Positions 61,057-64,000 of a DNA stretch of 64,000 nucleotides are shown here, one piece after another (position 1 is the first letter of the stretch; every line of letters begins with the position of its first letter). The position numbers were made by a program, and so were the translations under genes. Origin of the DNA: Populus alba (lineage: Eukaryota > Streptophyta > Magnoliopsida > Malpighiales > Salicaceae); the NCBI RefSeq assembly GCF_005239225.2, contig NC_133293.1, positions 15,282,333 through 15,346,332 on the forward strand. The letters run 5' to 3'. The notes below the pieces were generated by a model. The model had not been told where the DNA came from, made no database searches, and saw only the letters and a program-made list of their open reading frames with translations.

Positions 61057-62070
61057 TCAAGTATAGGTAACAGAAACAAAATGAGGTATCTTTCCATCAT
61101 CAAAAGGCAAGCTGACATAGTCACCGGCAAACTCCTCAGCAATAACCCCCCAGACTAGCTCTCCGTGTACAGCCGTGCAATCCATGTAAATAACAGTAAA
61201 CGCCGCGATATTGTAAGGAAATAACATCGTTTGGAGAGCTGAAGGCACCACAATTCGAACAACAAAAGGCCAAATATTCCATGCGCTATCGATATTGCCA
61301 ATATCCAAGTCTCCCCATGGAAATGAAATGGCAATTACAAACAAGCCAGGGAAAAAAGCCAAAAATAAAAACAAAGACAAAGCCACTCCTTTCGTTTCTT
61401 TAATTAGGAAGTTGCTCCTCTTCAATGGCTCAAGACCCCAAATTGATTCCGCAACCACTATCACCTAAGCTAAAACCCAATTCAACTGCAGATAAAACAA
61501 AACTAAGACCAGAAAAACCCCAAGAATCAGGCAAAAGACTTGAAAAGAAGGTGAAGAGACATTAACTTCAAATCCAAGAAGTTGAATTCCATTCATAACC
61601 ACAAAAAAGAACAACGCAAAAAGGAGGACGACCCCCAAAAAGATAACTTCAGCAAAAGAGTTAGATATCAAAAGGGGAAGGAAAGAAGTGAGAGAAGATT
61701 TGATTGAAGAGCAAAGCTTTACAGGTCTACCGTAGAATCCATGAATAACACTGCAGGTGATGGAGCCAGTATCGAAAAGAGAGAAAGTAACGGAAAATAG
61801 TACAAGGAGAAGGCAGAGGATAATGGTATTTGTAGTGAAAAGATTTGAGAGATCATCTTGATAAAAAGTAGCGTGAGAAAAGAGGATTTTGGAATGGAGA
61901 GTGGAGGATTGAGAGATGATGTTTTGGATGGTGGGGTAGACAGAAAGAAAGAAAGAAAGAGGGAGGATAAAGAGAACAGAGAGAGCCAAGAAATGGCGGG
62001 AGTGGGCGTTTATTATACGTTGTGTTTATGATAAGACAGAGCAAAGGTCAGCGGCCGCTGTTGATCCCAT
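61057..62070 (-). pseudogene. Multi-spanning plant membrane protein gene with two in-frame stops
   Basis: From ATG (62070) to the final stop (61057) one frame runs 337 codons, broken only by TAA at codon 15 (62028-62026) and TAG at codon 202 (61467-61465). Without those, length and content fit a single-exon plant transmembrane family of unknown function. The conserved-looking RIINAHSRHFLALSVLF follows the first stop, and VIVVAESIWGLEPLKRS follows the second. Hydrophobic segments lie near codons 28-45, 81-99, 143-159, 177-195, 230-249 and 268-292. There is no frameshift and codon use is protein-like, so decay is recent or the stops are base errors. The longest piece between stops (186 codons, 16-201) has no early ATG. 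I recognise the family only by its style; no function is assigned. Confidence 0.65.
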
Positions 62071-64000
62071 GGTGGATTTTGGGTTGATCGAGAGGGTGGA
62101 AGAAGTGGTGGTGGTGGTGGTGTTTTTGTTTTACTGGATGGAAGTGATGGGTTTGTTCTTTTTTTATTTCTTGTGTATGGAGAGATTGGAAGTTATCTCG
62201 GGTCGTTTGATTGTATCGCCGCCATGGAAAAAGGCAGTCATGACATCAGTTTTCTTATGAAAAAATCAATTAAATTTATCTTATTTGCGTAATTTAATAT
62301 AAATAAATTTTACTCTGAAGTCATGGGAGTTTGGTTTACGAGCTCCAATGTCGAGCATTTACACCGGAGAAGTGAGGGTTGGGTTCGACCCAGTATGATC
62401 GCCATTCTTTTTTGTTTGTGATTGTGACCAAAACCTAAAACCAATCAGTTCGATTGGCGCGCAAGCAGGTTTGAAGATGTTCTGGTGAGTTGGTATGTTT
62501 CAAAGACGAAGTTTCTTCGGGCATGGATGGAATATTAGAACAATTTAATGAGATATTTTTAAATTTATTCGAACTGGATGATACTTTGTTAAGTACAATA
62601 CCGTGTTAATGGTGGAGTTTCTCAGTTACCCAGTACTAGTATAAAGGAAGACCATTTCTATGATTCTTTGTAAAAATAAAAACATTACAATTGTAGTCTC
62701 TTTAAATTATTTTTATAATAAAAAAATAATTTGTTTTCATGAAGTCATTATAGCACATATCCCAAATTTTATTAAAATTTCGTTTAGGATAAGCTTAAGT
62801 TAACAGGATATTAAGTTTGAATAATCAAGAGATAGTTATTTTTTAATGTGGTTTTGTTTCAAAGTATATTTAAATAATACATATTATTTTAGTTTTTATA
62901 ATTTATATTTGATATTAAAACAACCATATCAAAATAATTTAAAAATATTAAAAAAATTAATATAAAATAAAATAATAATTTTTAACGAAAATAATTATCA
63001 ACTATAAAAAACAAACACTTTTAATTTATCAAACTCAAAAGTGTTTTTAAAAGTTGCTCGAGCAGGGGCCGCGGTCAATTCAACTTTACCATATTGTTAA
63101 GTTTTTTTTTTTTAGACGGTACCATCAACAACAAAAAAAAAAGCAACAAATTAGCATAATTAATAAAAAAAAAATCAGTTAAATAACACTTTTTTAACTA
63201 GTTGTGTTGGTATAAAATTCAATAGATTGCATTATTCTCATCAACGCAACCTGATAGAATATATAAAAAATAAAAAATCATAATTATCTCGACAACAATA
63301 ACTTTTTAATTTTTTTTTTATTCTACTTGGTTATATTGATGAGAATAGCATAACTTAAAATGTTAACATTTAGCTAATTTTTATCTCAAGAATACCATGC
63401 TTGAAATGTCTGAGAAAGTTTACATTTATTTTTTTTTTCTCTACAAGAGAGACCAATTAATTGTGTATGTGTTTGGAAACTTTTTTTACACGTGCACTTT
63501 TCTTCTTTTATTAACAAGGTAGTAAGATATTTATTGGATCTAATTGTACTGGATCATCTAATTGCTATAATTACAAAATAATTGATTAATCAAAAATAGG
63601 ATCCGTTAAATAATTTCTTGAAAGCTATTTTTAAACGTTTTTATATTTATTTATTATTAAAAAAATTAAACAACAAAAAATACTTTCCATTAAACACAGT
63701 TAACAAATCCTCACGTTCGCAATTCTGGCTCACTACCTAACATGAGTTGCATAAATAAGACATGATTATTACAATGATAATCAGAATCACAAGGATATGA
63801 TTAATGACTGCTTTTCTTTGATTATTTCCTCTGGGACGTCCGTGGTTTTCTTTTTAAATTTATTATTTCTACCACTCTGACGTAACGCCCATCCAATCCA
63901 ATAAAACTGTAGCTCGATAGGCTCTAATGGTAGCATAAACATCTTCAACTTCAAAGGAAAAAAATATATATGCAAACCCTCTACTGCTTCCCAGTCCCAC
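62071..64000. other. Intergenic to window end
   Basis: A 63-codon plus frame (62069-62260) is the mirror of pseudogene upstream DNA and has no domain. The remainder is AT-rich with a dispersed repeat at about 62925-63030. The window ends in DNA with no recognisable exon. Confidence 0.5.

Noticed and set aside
61465..61475. Intron spanning the TAG of the membrane-protein frame
   Set aside because: TTTTAGCTTAG|GTGATAG looks like a splice site, but the coding frame continues on both sides without a gap or extra sequence, so an intron is not needed and no paired site fits.
1..64000. tRNA, rRNA, CRISPR array or bacterial-type operon
   Set aside because: No cloverleaf-like A/B boxes, rRNA words or regularly spaced CRISPR-type repeats were noticed on reading; the window is plant nuclear DNA. 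The only evenly spaced repeats are the palindromes at 8.5 kb and the degenerate array at 21 kb.

Overview
This is a eukaryotic, plant nuclear window: AT-rich intergenic DNA, short exons with GT-AG (and two GC-AG) introns, plant-specific gene families, and plant mobile elements. The dispersed AT-rich repeats (for example around 2930-2995 and 48905-48990) and the residues in the proteins look like a poplar/willow (Salicaceae) genome, most likely Populus. That assignment is from memory of repeat style and was not searched.

Layout. 1-5.8 kb is repeat-rich intergenic DNA. 6.0-10.8 kb (+) is a three-exon gibberellin 2-oxidase gene whose 3.2 kb first intron appears to use a GC donor and carries a Tourist-like element. 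13.9-14.5 kb (-) is a frameshifted Nudix-type pseudogene. 15.6-23.3 kb has no gene I can support: a 500-N assembly gap, a TRIM-like relic, a degenerate tandem array, a long foldback element in (TA)n DNA and a hAT-type MITE. 26.2-29.0 kb (+) is a four-exon group I WRKY transcription factor of the WRKY3/WRKY4 type. 30.3-35.4 kb is a complete Ty3/gypsy chromovirus. 35.4-39.0 kb (-) is a nine-exon DUF1336/EDR2-C-terminal-like gene. 41-52 kb is intergenic with microsatellites and relics. 53.3-58.2 kb (+) is a nine-exon DHHC protein S-acyltransferase. 61.1-62.1 kb (-) is a multi-spanning membrane-protein gene with two in-frame stops. The rest is intergenic.

Main result. The Ty3/gypsy element (30303-35432) has two 255-bp LTRs that I read as identical, an unbroken 1520-codon gag-pol frame, PBS, PPT and a perfect 5-bp target duplication (ATTTA). 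It sits inside the last coding exon of the DUF1336/EDR2-like gene, in antisense orientation. Twelve terminal codons of that gene (HGQIPTVVTRDD) plus its stop are stranded at 30259-30297, 5.1 kb away. The disrupted frame now ends one codon into the LTR. This looks like a very young, possibly still segregating insertion that changes the C-terminus and 3' UTR of a host gene and places an LTR promoter antisense to it.

The host genes are not an operon or a pathway cluster. They are independent plant genes for hormone catabolism, defence/stress transcription, lipid-linked membrane signalling and protein palmitoylation. WRKY and DUF1336 are convergent neighbours, with the retrotransposon at the 3' end of the latter.
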